In this document: positions 1 to 11,424 of the stretch, piece by piece
Layout: every line of letters starts with the position of its first letter
Numbering within the stretch: the stretch's first letter is position 1
Assembly: GCF_037893015.1 (NCBI RefSeq)
Contig: NC_133662.1
Location: forward strand, 205,169,696-205,233,695
DNA length: 64,000 nt
DNA from: Macrotis lagotis
Taxonomy: Eukaryota > Chordata > Mammalia > Peramelemorphia > Peramelidae
Direction of reading: 5' to 3'
Notes under the pieces: model-generated
The model's input: the letters and a program-made list of their open reading frames with translations, nothing else
Databases searched by the model: none
Told to the model about the DNA's origin: nothing
Translations under genes and position numbers: made by a program

Positions 1-374
1 CCCTACACGAACAGGCAAAATGAAGGAAGGAGGATCTCTAGATGATTTTCTCTAGAATTGGAATTGAATTTTAAGGATTACAAGAGTAGGGATTAGAAGT
101 ATTAATAATTTTGTCCAATTTGTTTCTAGGTTTAGAATATTCTAAAAGTTTTCAGAGAGGCATCACACAAATAGCAAAACTTAACAAAAAGAAAAAAATC
201 TTCTGTGGCAACTCAGTATGAATTAACAGATATATTTTCAATTTTATTTTTGTGAGCTATTCTTTATTTGTTCCAGAATCATAATTTCCTTTTGATGATC
301 AATAGAATTTTATACCAGAAAGTAAAATGCCTACAAATACAGCATATACCAAAACTATTACAAAGTAATATCTG

Positions 375-537
375 GGGTGGCTAGGTGGCGCAGTGGATAA
401 AGCACCAGCCCTGGAGTCAGGAGTACCTGGGTTCAAATCTGGTCTCAGACACTTAATAATTACCTAGCTGTGTGGCCTTGGGCAAGCCACTTAACCCCAT
501 TTGCCTTGCAAAAAAAACCCCTAAAAACAAAAAACAA
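375..537 (+). mobile_element. WSINE1-like SINE
   Basis: tRNA-derived head, CTTAATAATTACCTAGCTGTG core and A-rich tail. It is flanked by perfect 15-bp target-site duplications at 360-374 and 538-552 (ACAAAGTAATATCTG). Confidence 0.93.
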
Positions 538-961
538 ACAAAGTAATATCTGATCATTTTCAGAATCCATTACCCAAACAGTGGGATGTTTTCTATTTGA
601 GGAATATTTTTTAAAATGTAAAATATGTTTAATAAATGCATTGCATATATTTGTCACATGAGGATACAGTGAGATGCTATGCTGACCAATATACATTGCA
701 AAAATCAGGGTTATTTCCATTTTACTTTTGCTAAATGTAAAAACAGATGGGGACAAGGAAGAGGAATGTGATTCAAAAGTTAGAAGTTTGTCGGCTGTTA
801 GTTTTTCTTTGACCCTTACTCAATGCATGGCAATCAAAGAGAAAAGTAGCTTGTATCTCACCCCCATAAAGCCTCCACAGCTTTTATTGTATTGAGGTTG
901 TTTTTTTAATTCCCTGAAATGAATTTGTGTGGGTACAGGATCCTTATAAAGAGTTAAATGA

Positions 962-1126
962 GGGGTGGCTAGGTGGCGTAGTGGATAAAACACCAACCTT
1001 GGAGTCAGGAGTGCCTGGGTTCAAATCCGGTCTCAGACACTTAATAATTACCTAACTGTGTGGCCTTGGGCAAGCCACCTAACCCCATTTGCCTTGCAAA
1101 AAAAAAAAAAAACCCTAAAAAAAAAA
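962..1126 (+). mobile_element. WSINE1-like SINE
   Basis: Full-length copy with poly(A) tail. A perfect 14-bp duplication (AAAGAGTTAAATGA) lies at 948-961 and 1127-1140. Confidence 0.93.
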
Positions 1127-1140
1127 AAAGAGTTAAATGA

Positions 1141-2205
1141 CAGTTAAAATAATTGTCTAGTCCTAAGTCATATAGTTGTCAGGAATCAGATACTGACATT
1201 CCAAAGAAGTAAATAAAACAGGGATAATAACAGCACCTAATTCTTTTTTTAGAAACATTTTATTTTGAGATTTACAATTTTTTTCCCATTCTTGCTTCCT
1301 TCCCCCCACTCCCCCACAGAAAGGCATTCTGTTAGTCTACATTGCTTCCATGTTATACATTGATCTCAGTTGAATATGATGACAGAGAAATCATATCCTT
1401 AAGGAAGAAAAATAAAATATGAGATGGTAAAAATTACTTAATAATATAACTTTTTTTCCTAATTTGACAGTAATAGTCTTTAGTGTTTGTTCAAAGCCCA
1501 TAATTCTTTCTCTGGATACAGATGGTATTCTCCATTGCAGATGGCCCAAAATTGTCCCTTCTTGTGGCCCTGCAGGGATGAGCAAGTCCATTAAGGCTGA
1601 TCATCACTGTTGGGTTTACAATGTTTTTCTGATTCTGCTTATCTCACTAAGCATCAGTTCATGAAAAATCCCTCCAGGCTTTCCTGAATTCCCATCCCTC
1701 CTGGTTTATAATAGAATAATAGTGTTCCATTACATATATATACCACAGTTTGTTAAGCCATTCCCCAACTGAAGAACATTTACTTAATCTCCAGTTCTTT
1801 GCCACCACAAATAGGACCGCTATGAATATTTTTGTACAAGTGATGTTTTTACCCTTTTTCATCATCTCTTCAGTGTATGGACCCAGTAGCGGTATTGCTG
1901 GATCAAAGGGTATGCACATTTTTGTTACCCTTTGGGCATAATCCCAAATTGCTCTCCAGAAAGGTTGGATGAGTTCACAGCTCCATCAACAATGTATTAG
2001 TGTCCCAGATTTCCTGCATCCCTTCCAACATTGATCATTGTCCTTTCTGGATATATTGGCCAGTCTGAGATGTGTGAGGTGGTACCTAAGAGAAACAGCA
2101 CCTAATTCACATGGCTGTTGTCAGAATTTAGTTAGATATTTGTAAAGTGCCTACCACATAGAAGACATTGAATACATGCTTGGTGATTGATGGTGAACTC
2201 CATGC
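1141..2205 (+). mobile_element. MIR SINE split by an L1
   Basis: The CORE/3' part of a MIR can be read before the L1 (1141-1243) and resumes at 2109-2205. The usual MIR wording (GGATAATAACAGCACCTA, then TTTGTAAAGTGCC) is interrupted exactly at the L1 target site. Confidence 0.65.
1244..2093 (-). mobile_element. 5'-truncated L1, 3' end of ORF2 and 3' UTR
   Basis: The reverse strand encodes the C-terminal L1 ORF2 segment (IPFDPAIPLLG, IFIAVLFVVAKNW, VGEWLNKLWYIYVMEHYY) followed by a 3' UTR ending in poly(A) (T run at 1244). A perfect 15-bp duplication AACAGCACCTAATTC flanks it (1229-1243, 2094-2108). The coding part still reads open for about 85 codons. Confidence 0.92.
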
Positions 2206-3289
2206 ACCTTCTCAGACCACAATGAAGATACAAATATTTGTTACTTGGTCACATATATTCTTTCTCTGTACATACCCTCTCCTCTATGCACACACACAAG
2301 TGGTAGTGACCCATGAGAAAATATAATTCATGTGAAATGAGGGGATTGCTCTATCATCACCATTTGCTATGCTGCTTGACTGAACATTATTTGTTTAAAA
2401 TTCATGTATTTTCTGGATAGCTGGTAAAAATAAAGATTCTTCTGGCAGTTCATAAATTGTGATGTTGAGTACACATAGAACCTCAAAAAAAAAAGACTTG
2501 AATTTAGAGTAGTTTTTCTAGTGGTCCAGTGTGAGAAGGATTGCTGACCAGAATACAGTTGCAAGAGATGTAGTTTCCTCAGTTAACTACTTCCTCCAAC
2601 CAACCACAAATATTAATGATTCAGCACTAATTTTTTTTGTCATTCATTGAATTAAGAGACTATTTATCTTTCTTTGGTGGAAGCTTGATGATTTAGAAGC
2701 CAATAATACTTACAATTTTATATATGCAGACAAAATGAAACCAGCAGGTTAATATTACTTACTTAAAAGCATAAGAGTTGTAAAGTTAAAGAATTACACT
2801 TTCTGAAAGGGAATGATTATCTGCCATAAACATTCCCATTTGTTTTTTAAAATAAATATTTCTGAACAACTGAGATAATGGCTCATTTTGTATAGTGTGA
2901 AAATATAATATTATTTGCATCATAAAAGTCATCATCCAAATATGCAGGACCAAATGGAGACAGCATATGCTCTCAAACATTAAGCCATGTCTAACTCCCA
3001 CATTTATTGAGTAAATGCTTGGAAAAATAAATTTCATTATTGGAAAGGGAATAGTGTGTTGAATAACAACACAGCCTTATCGCATGTAAATGACTAATCT
3101 TTTGTTTACTATAGAATGGGAAATTCAGGAGCCCAACTTCCCACCAAGAAAACCTTCAGAGCATCTGTCAGAATCTCAATTGACAGCTTCAACCCCAAGC
3201 CTTTATTTCTGGAATTCTGACACCACCAGGTCAGAGAACATAGAGCTCTCACTCTGAGGAACTTCCAAACAAAAATATATACATATACC
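2206..3289. other. No gene or clear repeat recognised
   Basis: A+T-rich sequence. The short open frames on either strand lack homology that I recognise. Confidence 0.5.
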
Positions 3290-3350
3290 TACACACACGC
3301 ACACATGCACACACAAGTGCACACACACACACACACATACACACAAACAC
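3290..3350. repeat. Imperfect (CA)n microsatellite
   Basis: CA dinucleotides interrupted by CGCA, TGCA and AAGTG. Confidence 0.9.
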
Positions 3351-3544
3351 TCTTAATTCAACAGATTTTATTAAGTACCTACCATGTGTTATGGGGTGGG
3401 GGGCAGGGAAGATGTGCATGTACAATATAAGAAGAAAGAATTAGAACGACTTTATTAAATCTGGAGAAGTAGAAATAGTTTGTAACTGGAGTTGAGGGAA
3501 TCTCCTCATTTATGAACCTTTACAGGCCTTAACCACTCACCAAA

Positions 3545-3720
3545 GGTAGTGGGATGCAGCGAAAAGAAACTGGCTCTGCAATCAGAAACAGAGTTTGAAC
3601 CACAAGTGTGACACATAACACCTGTGTGACTTTGTACATGTGTCTTAATCATCCTCTGCTTCAGTTTCTTCATCTTTAAATAAAGGATTTGGAACAGATG
3701 ATTTGAATTTTACTTTTGGG
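3545..3720 (+). mobile_element. MIR-type SINE, diverged
   Basis: Pattern of CTGGCTCTGCAATCAGA, CCTGTGTGACTTTG, then CTTCAGTTTCTTCATCT, as in MIR/THER1 plus strand. Confidence 0.6.
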
Positions 3721-4100
3721 CACAGGAACCACTGAAGATTTTTTGAACTGAGGATGTATTTAGGCATAAGATTATCCTGGTAGAGATATGAAGGATGTCT
3801 TGGAAGGGAGAGTATAGAGGCAGAAAAAAAGAAAATGGGGCTATTACAAGAGTCTTAATGTAAATGATAAGAGTCTGTATTTGATTGGTGGATGCAGAAA
3901 AAGAGAGGAGAATGATTAGATTTGAAAGCTATTATACAAGTGAAGTTGATAGAACTTTAAAACTGAGAGGAAAAAGTCAAAGATAACCACAAAGAATGAA
4001 ACTTGGGTGACTGAACAAAATGGTTCATCTACAGTTCAGAATAGTATGTTTAGGAGAAAAGAGTTTGGTTTGAAGTATCCGTGGATGGCTTGTAGGTATT
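3720..4100 (+). mobile_element. Fragment of a long mammalian repeat, family uncertain
   Basis: It contains the GATTATCCTGGTAGAG, GGGGCTATTACAAGAGTC and GTTTGAAGTATCC blocks. Related text recurs at 9327-9915 (split), 18330-18600, 37640-38000 and 61655-62650. I recognise the repeat but cannot name it with confidence. Confidence 0.5.
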
Positions 4101-4104
4101 AGGA

Positions 4105-4260
4105 GATCAAACATCTAGAGCTGAAAGGGACTTAGGAGGTCAACCTCCTCATTATTCAGTTGAGGATACTGAAATCCAGGGAAGTGAAATATTTTTTTTC
4201 CTCAAGGTCAGTGAGTAAATAAACATCAAATACAGGATATGAACCCAGATTTTACCACTA
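4105..4260 (-). mobile_element. MIR-type SINE, diverged
   Basis: Reverse-orientation MIR pattern (AGAGCTGAAAGGGACTTAGG, GTTGAGGATACTGA, CTCAAGGTCAGTGAGTAA). Confidence 0.5.
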
Positions 4261-4319
4261 TAGAATAATTTTGTTTTTTCAGTGTAGCATACTGTCATGC
4301 TGAAACATTTAAGAAAGAT

Positions 4320-4880
4320 CAATCACTCCAAAAATTAATAAACATGTATTAAGAGTCTACTATGTGACATGCACTGTGATAAACACTGGGGATACCAAAG
4401 AAGGCAAAAGATAGTCCCTGCTCTCAAGGAGCTTACAATCTAATGAGGCAACAACATTCAAACAAATATATAAAAAGGCTTTATTCAAGGTAAATAGGAG
4501 ATAATTGATGGAGTGAAGACACTACAAGTAAAAGATTGGATTTTGAATTTAATTGGATTTGAATTCAAAAATTTTGAATTTAAAGGAAGCCAGAGCAATC
4601 TATAGATGCAGTAGATAGAGGAGAAAGAGCATTCCAGGCATGGGAGTCAGCAGAGAAAATGCCAGGAGCTGACATTGTTCCAGAGAAGCCAGGAGATCAA
4701 TATTATTGAATCATAGAGTCTATGTTGGGGAGTAAGGTGTAATTAGGCTAGAAAGGGGTAAGGAGTAGGGAGCTAAGGTTATGAAGGATTTTAAAAGCAA
4801 TGGATGAAGACCAGGAGAGATAAATGGGAGTCATCTGTGTAGAACTGATAATTGATTAGCAGGCAATTTCAATAGAGGGG
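4320..4880 (+). mobile_element. Long mammalian repeat, 5' part
   Basis: Characteristic start (ATTAAGAGTCTACTATGTGAC, CTCTCAAGGAGCTTACAATC) followed by the GAGCATTCCAGGCATGGG block. It is the same family as the copies near 37270, 56862, 61655 and 62870. Confidence 0.55.
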
Positions 4881-5429
4881 GGTGGGAGCAGAATTTTGAT
4901 TACAAGAGTGTATTGCAATAAAGTTGCCTCAACACTATGATGACTTAAGCAGGTTTTTTTATATGTACAAAGTCATCAGTAGGTGGAGCTTGAGTTCTAT
5001 CAAAAAATCTTTTCCAACTCTAAAACTGTTACCTAGAGAAATGTATCCAAATGGACTGAGTGCAGATTTAAGCATGTTTTGTTTTTATTTTTCATGGATT
5101 TTTCCCCCACAATATTTCTACTGTGAAAATATTTTGCATGATTTCATATATATATATATGAAATATATTGAAATATTGAACTGACTTCTCATTGGTCAGG
5201 GAGTAGAGAGAAGGAATAAATAGAACTGAAAATAATTTTTAAAAAGATAAAATGGGGGGGGATCTCTTCCAGTTGAGCAACTTTGTAGTGATAAGCATGA
5301 CTGGTTTGTTAGGGACTTCAAACATCCACCACTTATCCTACATCAAAGCAAATATAATCGTGAGGCAGTACAAGAATGATTGATGATTTTTTAAAAAAAA
5401 GAGTTAATACATTCAAAAAGTCATTCTAT

Positions 5430-5640
5430 CTAGAGTAGAGTGCTCCTCCATCTCTGGGATTACTGTCTCTTTTAGTTGCTGAAAAGCTGAGCTCTGCAGT
5501 TCCAACACTGTCTTTTTCCCATTAACCATAAATTTAGACATTGTCTCCTCCATTAAAACATAAGCTCCTCCAGTGTAGGGACTGTTTTTATTTATATACC
5601 CTATGTTTAACACAGTGCACACAAAGTAAGTGCTTTTATA
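5430..5640 (+). mobile_element. L2-like 3' end, diverged
   Basis: The wording TAAGCTCCTCCAGTGTAGGGACTG then TTAACACAGTGCACA resembles the conserved 3' end of L2. It overlaps the duplicated segment that starts at 5560. Confidence 0.4.
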
Positions 5641-5917
5641 ACTTTTAAATTCATTAACTGCTACTTAGCCTTCAAATTAAGCAGTATCTTGGAAAACTGG
5701 TGATAAGTGGTAGATTGCTTCCTCTTCATACTCCAGCTAAAACTTAACAGATCCATAAAATTTAACCATTCACTGATCATCCCTTTGTCTCTGTGATTCT
5801 GGGTCCAATCAGGTAAGAAGTCTCCTTAAAAAAAAATAAAAACAACAGTCCAGGGGTTTGAGTCCTGAGAAAACTGATTTTTTGACTGACATTTGAGCAT
5901 TATTTCTGAAATTAGCT
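5560..5917. repeat. Duplicated segment, copy 1
   Basis: Matches 9429-9778 at roughly 95 percent by eye, including unique-looking sequence beyond the L2-like part. It ends GAAATTAGCT in both copies. A 4-bp gap in copy 2 near 9646 is the main indel. Confidence 0.9.
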
Positions 5918-7421
5918 AGATAACTTTGGACATAGAATCACAAAGTTAGAATTTAAAAGGTAAACAGGATAAAAAAAATCTACTTCACAAATACAGAGTA
6001 TGGCTAGAAACAGATCTTGTGAAAAAGATATAGGAATTTTGATGAACTGCGAACTCATGAACATCCAAGGTTATTTGACAATCCAAAAAAGCTAGTGATG
6101 GTACTAGGCTTATTAGGAGAGACAATGAAGGGAGGGATAGGGCATAATTATGAAAAAAAGTGTCAACTTTAGAGAGGTAGATTTAGGTTTGATGTTAGAA
6201 ATAGCCTTCTAATTACGATATATGAATGTGATGGAGGACTATTGTCCTGCAAAATATCATGATTGGCATACTAAGGAAAAGCAGAGACCAACCCCTCCAT
6301 TCCAAATACTTTTAAACCCAAAGGACTCCAAATGTCTTTTAATAGTGACTCTAAACAAATTCTAGAGAGGCAGACGCCAAAAAGGGATGGTGTAAAATAT
6401 TTTTTCCAACCCAAAACAACTTGGAAGAATGGAGGGAAAGGTCTGGGGTGAGAGCAGAGCCAGCTCTGTCATGGACCACTTCTAGAAATCCAGGAACAGG
6501 AAGTGGGCAAACAGGGCATCAGGGCAGTGATGGTTTCCAGAACTCTCAGTCCAGATATTGCCATGGACTACTTGAAAAGTCAGCAGAAAAAGTCTGTCTC
6601 ACCATAGTGAGAGTGGAGCACGATCCAGTGCAGACCTCAGCAGCACAGACCTGGACCCACAGATCAGGAACAGTCCTTGGGAGACACTGAATCAGGAATG
6701 GTGACTATTGCTTTAGGAGATCTTGGTCCACAGATGGTAAGGGGGGGTTAGAAAGAAATTACAAGGACTTTTTGCTGTCACTGAGACAGGACTCTGTTGA
6801 TTTGCCCATACTTGGATCTGAATCTCAGTTGTGGCTCACAGTTCCAGGAAGAGGAGGAGGAGTAGCACAATAGAGCTTGCTGCCACAGGGGAGTGAGGAC
6901 CCTCCTAACAATTCTAGGGAAGAAAAGGGGGGCTTGCGGTTACCCACAGACCAGAAATATGAATAAAATCTTCTTAGTAGCATGGTCTCTGGTCTCCTTA
7001 GTTCATACCACCTTGCAAGAACTGAAAACTTGCAGGTCCCTAGAAGGTCCCTGAAAACAGCTACAAAAACCCCCCAACAGCTTGTGACAGTTCAACCTCC
7101 ACCCTTTAAGAAAAACCTCACCTTAACAAGGAATTAAAATCAAATCACAGGCTAAGGTAATGAACAAACAACAGAAGGGAAAAAAAAATCTGACCATATA
7201 AAGTTATTGTGGTGATAAGGAAGTTCAAAACACAAACTTAGAAGAAGATAAGAAAGACAAATCTCTTACATTCAAAAACTCCAAGAAAAATATGGATTGA
7301 TCTCAGGTTATGGGAGAGTTCAAAAAGGATTTCAGAATTCAAGAAAGGGAAGTAGAGGAAAAATTGGAATAAGAAATGAAAGTGATGAAGGAACATCATT
7401 AAAAACTTGTTAGTAGTTTGG

Positions 7422-7432
<11 letters not shown>

Positions 7433-7464
<32 letters not shown>
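7433..7464. repeat. (CA)n microsatellite
   Basis: Uninterrupted CA run inside HAL1-like copy A. Confidence 0.97.
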
Positions 7465-7467
<3 letters not shown>

Positions 7468-8364
7468 AAACCTGAGGAAAATTACATCTTAAAAGACCAG
7501 TCTGGGCCAAATGGACAAAGAAGTACAAAAAAACAGAGAAAAAGAATGCTGTAAAAGGAAGAATTGGCTAAATGAAAAAGTTGCTACCAAAATTCACTGA
7601 AGAAAATAATTCCTTAAAATATAGAATGAAGTGAAGGGAAGCTGATGATTCTGTGAGAAATCAATAAACAATAAAAACAAAGCCAACAGAATGAAAAACT
7701 TGAAGACAATGTGAAATATTGCATTGGAAAAATAACTGATCTGGAAAATAGATCCAGGACAGATCTTTAAAAAATTACTGTACTACATGAAAGTCATGAC
7801 TAAATAAAGAGCCTAGATATCATCTTTCAAGAAATTATCAAGGAAAACTTCCCTTATATTCTAGAGCCAGAGAGTAAGAAATAATCCACTAGTCATCTCC
7901 TGAAAGAGTTCCCAAAATGAAAACTTCCAGGAATATTATAGCTAAATCCCAGCTCAAGAAGAAAATATTGCAAGCAGTAAGAAAGAAACAATTCAACTAT
8001 CCTGGAGCCACAGTCACTAAAACACAAGATTTAGCAGCTTCTTTGTTAAAGGATCCAAGGGCTTGGAATATGATATTCTGAAAGATAAAAGAGCTTGGAT
8101 TACAACCAAGAATCAACTACACAGCACAATTGAGCAGTACAACAGTACAAGGAAATAGGCAACTTTCAAACTTTTCCTGATGAAAAGACCAGAGGTGAAG
8201 AGACAATTTATCTTCAAATATGATACTCAAGAGAAGCATAAAAAGGTAAGCAGGATAGGGTTATCATAAGAGATGTACTGTTGTTGCACTTTTTATAATC
8301 CTGCAAGGGAAGTTAATACTGATAATTCAAACTTTCTCATTTATTAGGGAAATTAGATAGAGTG

Positions 8365-8367
<3 letters not shown>

Positions 8368-8420
<53 letters not shown>
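8368..8420. repeat. (TA)n microsatellite
   Basis: About 26 uninterrupted TA units inside HAL1-like copy A. Confidence 0.97.
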
Positions 8421-8422
<2 letters not shown>

Positions 8423-9326
8423 CAGGGCATAGGTGGGAACTGAATATAAAGGGATATTATATTAAAAAGATGGAGCTAAGGGGTGGGAGAGGAATGGTAA
8501 AATGGGGGTAAGTTATTTCACATAAAAAAGGCAAGAAAAAGCTTTTGCAGTAGAGTGGAAGAGGGGAAAGATGAGGGACCATGAGTAAGCCTTATTCTCA
8601 TCATAATTGACTCAGAGAGGGAATAACAGACAAAGTCAATTGTGTATAGCAATGTTTCATACCTTACAGTAAAATAGGAGGAGAAGAGGATCAGAGAAGT
8701 GGGTGGTGGTTATAAAAGAGAGGACATATTGTGGGTGAATCAGAAGCACAACACTTTTTAGGAGGGAAAGTGTGAATGAAAAGAGAGAGAGAGTAGAATA
8801 AATGAGGGGTTATGGGGAATATGATGGAGGAAAATACAGTTAGCAATAGTAACTATGGAGAAAAAATATTGACACAAGTTTCTCTGATAAAGACCTCATT
8901 TCTCAAACATAGAGAATTGAGTCAAATTTATGAAAAATTAGACATTCCACCAAAAATAAATGATCTAAAGATACAAAAAATTCATATGAGGTTATCAATT
9001 CTTATTTTGTAAAAAGAATTCCAACTCACAATTGATTGGAGAAATGCAAATTGTAAAATTCTGAAGTACAATCTTATACCTAATGGATTACTAACAGAAA
9101 GAAAGGAAAAATGACAAATGTTTCAGGGGATGAAGGGAAAATAAGATATTAATGCATTGTTGGAAGTAATGAAATGATTCAACTGTTCTGTAGAGCACTT
9201 TGGAATTAGACCGAAAGGACTAAACCATGCATACTCTTTGATCTAGAAATGCCACCACTAGGTGGAGATGAAAAATTCCATCTTTTGATTGTCAAACCAA
9301 CCCTGAGATGTAAGTGCTATTGTGAT

Positions 9327-9915
9327 AATGAGAGTCTATGGCTGGGTGGAAGCTATAGGAAAGAGAGGAGGTGATACATATGAATTTTATTATATAAGTG
9401 AAGTTGATATGATTTTATAACACTGAATATAAGCTCCTCCAGTGTGGGGACTGTTTTCCTTCATATACCCTATGTTTAACACAGTGCACACATAGTAAGT
9501 GATTTTACAACTTTTAAATTTATTAACTGCTACTTATCCTTCAAGTTAAGCAGTATCTTGGAAAACTGGTGATAAGTGGTAGATTGCTTCCTCTTCGTAC
9601 TCCAGCTAAAACTTAATAGATCCATAAAATTTAACCAATCATCCCTTTGTCTCTGTGATTCTGGGTCCAATCAGGTAAGAAGTTTCCTTAAAAAAAATAA
9701 AAACAACAGTCCAGGGGTTTGAGTCCTGAGAAAACTGATTTTTTGACTGACATTTGAGCATTATTTCTGAAATTAGCTGAGAGAGAAAAGAATCAAAGAT
9801 AACCACAAGATGATTGAGTGAATGGTTATGCTACAGATATCAATAGAAAATTCAGAATAGTATATTTAGAAGAAAAGAGTTCAGTATTGGATATGTTCAG
9901 TTTGAAGCACCCATG
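9327..9915 (+). mobile_element. Long mammalian repeat interrupted by duplicated segment
   Basis: 9327-9428 and 9779-9915 together align with 3866-4085. The intervening 350 bp are copy 2 of the duplicated segment. Confidence 0.65.
9429..9778. repeat. Duplicated segment, copy 2
   Basis: Near-identical to 5560-5917 and in the same orientation. It is set inside a repeat that is otherwise continuous, with CTGA just outside the left end and at the right end (ACTGA|ATATAAGC and ATTAG|CTGAGA). Confidence 0.9.
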
Positions 9916-10049
9916 GTCATGTCTTGTAAGGAGGAAAGCCAAGAGATATGCCACTCAGTTGCATATTATTTCATCCAACTCAGCAATAGCAACAGGGAGG
10001 ATCAAAATATGACTTAGAAGAGGACAACAGGATCAAAATAACTACAAGC

Positions 10050-10076
10050 ATATATATATATATATATATATATATA
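10050..10076. repeat. (TA)n microsatellite
   Basis: Uninterrupted TA run. Confidence 0.97.
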
Positions 10077-11007
10077 GTTCTTTAGACCAAAAAAGAGCTC
10101 CAGGAAGAAAGCTTAAAAAAGGAATTTTAAAAGGTAAACAGGTAAGTGGAAGAAAAATTAGGGATAAAACAAAAATAATGTAAGAGAATCACAAAAAAAA
10201 AGTTTGGCAAAAGAAACACAAAAATGGAAAATAAAGATATACAAATATTCACCAAAGAAAAGAAATCCTTAAAAGTAAAACTGGTCAAATGGAAAAGAAG
10301 GTACAAAAGATCACTGAAGAAACTAATCCCTTACAAATTAGGACTGGGCAAGTAGAAGCTCATGATTCAATGAGAAATCAAAACATGATAAAGAATAGAC
10401 AAAAGAGAAGAAAATATGAAATTTCTCAATGGAAAAACACCTGACCCGGAAAACAGATTCAAGGAAGATAATTTAAAAAGTATTGGACAACCTGGAAACC
10501 ATCAATCAAAAAATTATCAAGAAAAACTATTTTGAACCCCAGAACCAGAGGGTAAAATATAAGTTGAAAGAATTCATCCATAATCACCTGAAAGACATCC
10601 CAAAAGGAAAAGTCCCAGGAATATTATAGCCACATTCCAGAGCTCCCAGATCAAGGAGAAAATATTGAAAGCAGCAAAAAGAAACAATTCAAAAATCATG
10701 GAGCTACAGTCAGGATTACATAGGATTTGGCAGCTTCTTCATTAAAGAATGGGAGGGCTTGGAAGGTGATATTCTGGAAGGCAAAAGATTTAGAATTACA
10801 ATTAAGAATTACCTGCCCAGCAAAACTGAGTATAATCCTTCAGGGAAGAAAAAAGGATATTTAATGAAATAGAAGACTTTCAAGCATTTCTAATTAAAAG
10901 AACAGAACTGAATTAAAAAAAATGTGATCTTCAAGTATGACAAGAGAAATATAAAAAAGTAAAAAAGAAAGATGAGGAAAACATAAAATATTCAATAAGA
11001 TTAAACT

Positions 11008-11424
11008 CTATTTAAACAACCTTGTGTGATGATCAACTATGATAGACATAGCTCTTCTCACAATACAGTGATCAAAGGCAGGTCTAAAAGTCATGTAATG
11101 AAAAATGCCATCCACATCCAATCAAGGGTCTCTGGAATCTGAATGCAGCTCAAATTATACTACTTTCACTATTTTCATTTGTTTTCTCTCTCTCAAGGTT
11201 TTTCCCTTTTGTTCTGCTACTTACCTTTTTATTCTTCTCTTGAGTCTCATACTTGAAGATAAATTTTTTGTTCATCTCTGGTCTTTTCATCAGGAAAAGT
11301 TTGAAAGTCCTTTGGGTATAGTTCCAAAGTGCTCTACAGAATGGTTTACTGATTGTATTACTCCAACAATGATAGCATGACTAAGAAATGTGTGTAACAA
11401 GACTGCAAGCAAAACCTAAAAAAA
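11008..11424 (+). mobile_element. Chimeric retroposed insert with target duplication
   Basis: Flanked by an 11-bp direct repeat AAGATTAAACT (10997-11007, 11425-11435) and ending in an A-rich tail. 11020-11225 resembles a sense L1 3' UTR. 11226-11305 is antisense to ORF1-end sequence as at 8163-8230. 11311-11380 is antisense to the ORF2 3' end. Confidence 0.65.

Larger units (their letters stand above)
6280..9275 (+). mobile_element. HAL1-like half-L1 element, copy A
   Basis: The 5' UTR (about 6280-6960) and decayed ORF1 (about 7000-8250) are followed by a purine-rich linker. At 8851-8856 the sequence jumps to the extreme 3' end of ORF2, omitting nearly all endonuclease and reverse transcriptase. 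It aligns along its length with 26010-28865 and shares that junction. ORF1-derived text includes the segments at 7830-8140. Both (CA)n and (TA)n tracts have expanded inside it. No open frame of useful length survives. Confidence 0.7.

Noticed and set aside
375..450. tRNA gene
   Set aside because: The tRNA-like similarity belongs to the SINE head; there is no intact cloverleaf.
6421..6690. 89-codon open frame
   Set aside because: Lies in the 5' UTR of a decayed HAL1-like element; the equivalent region of the second copy has no conserved frame.
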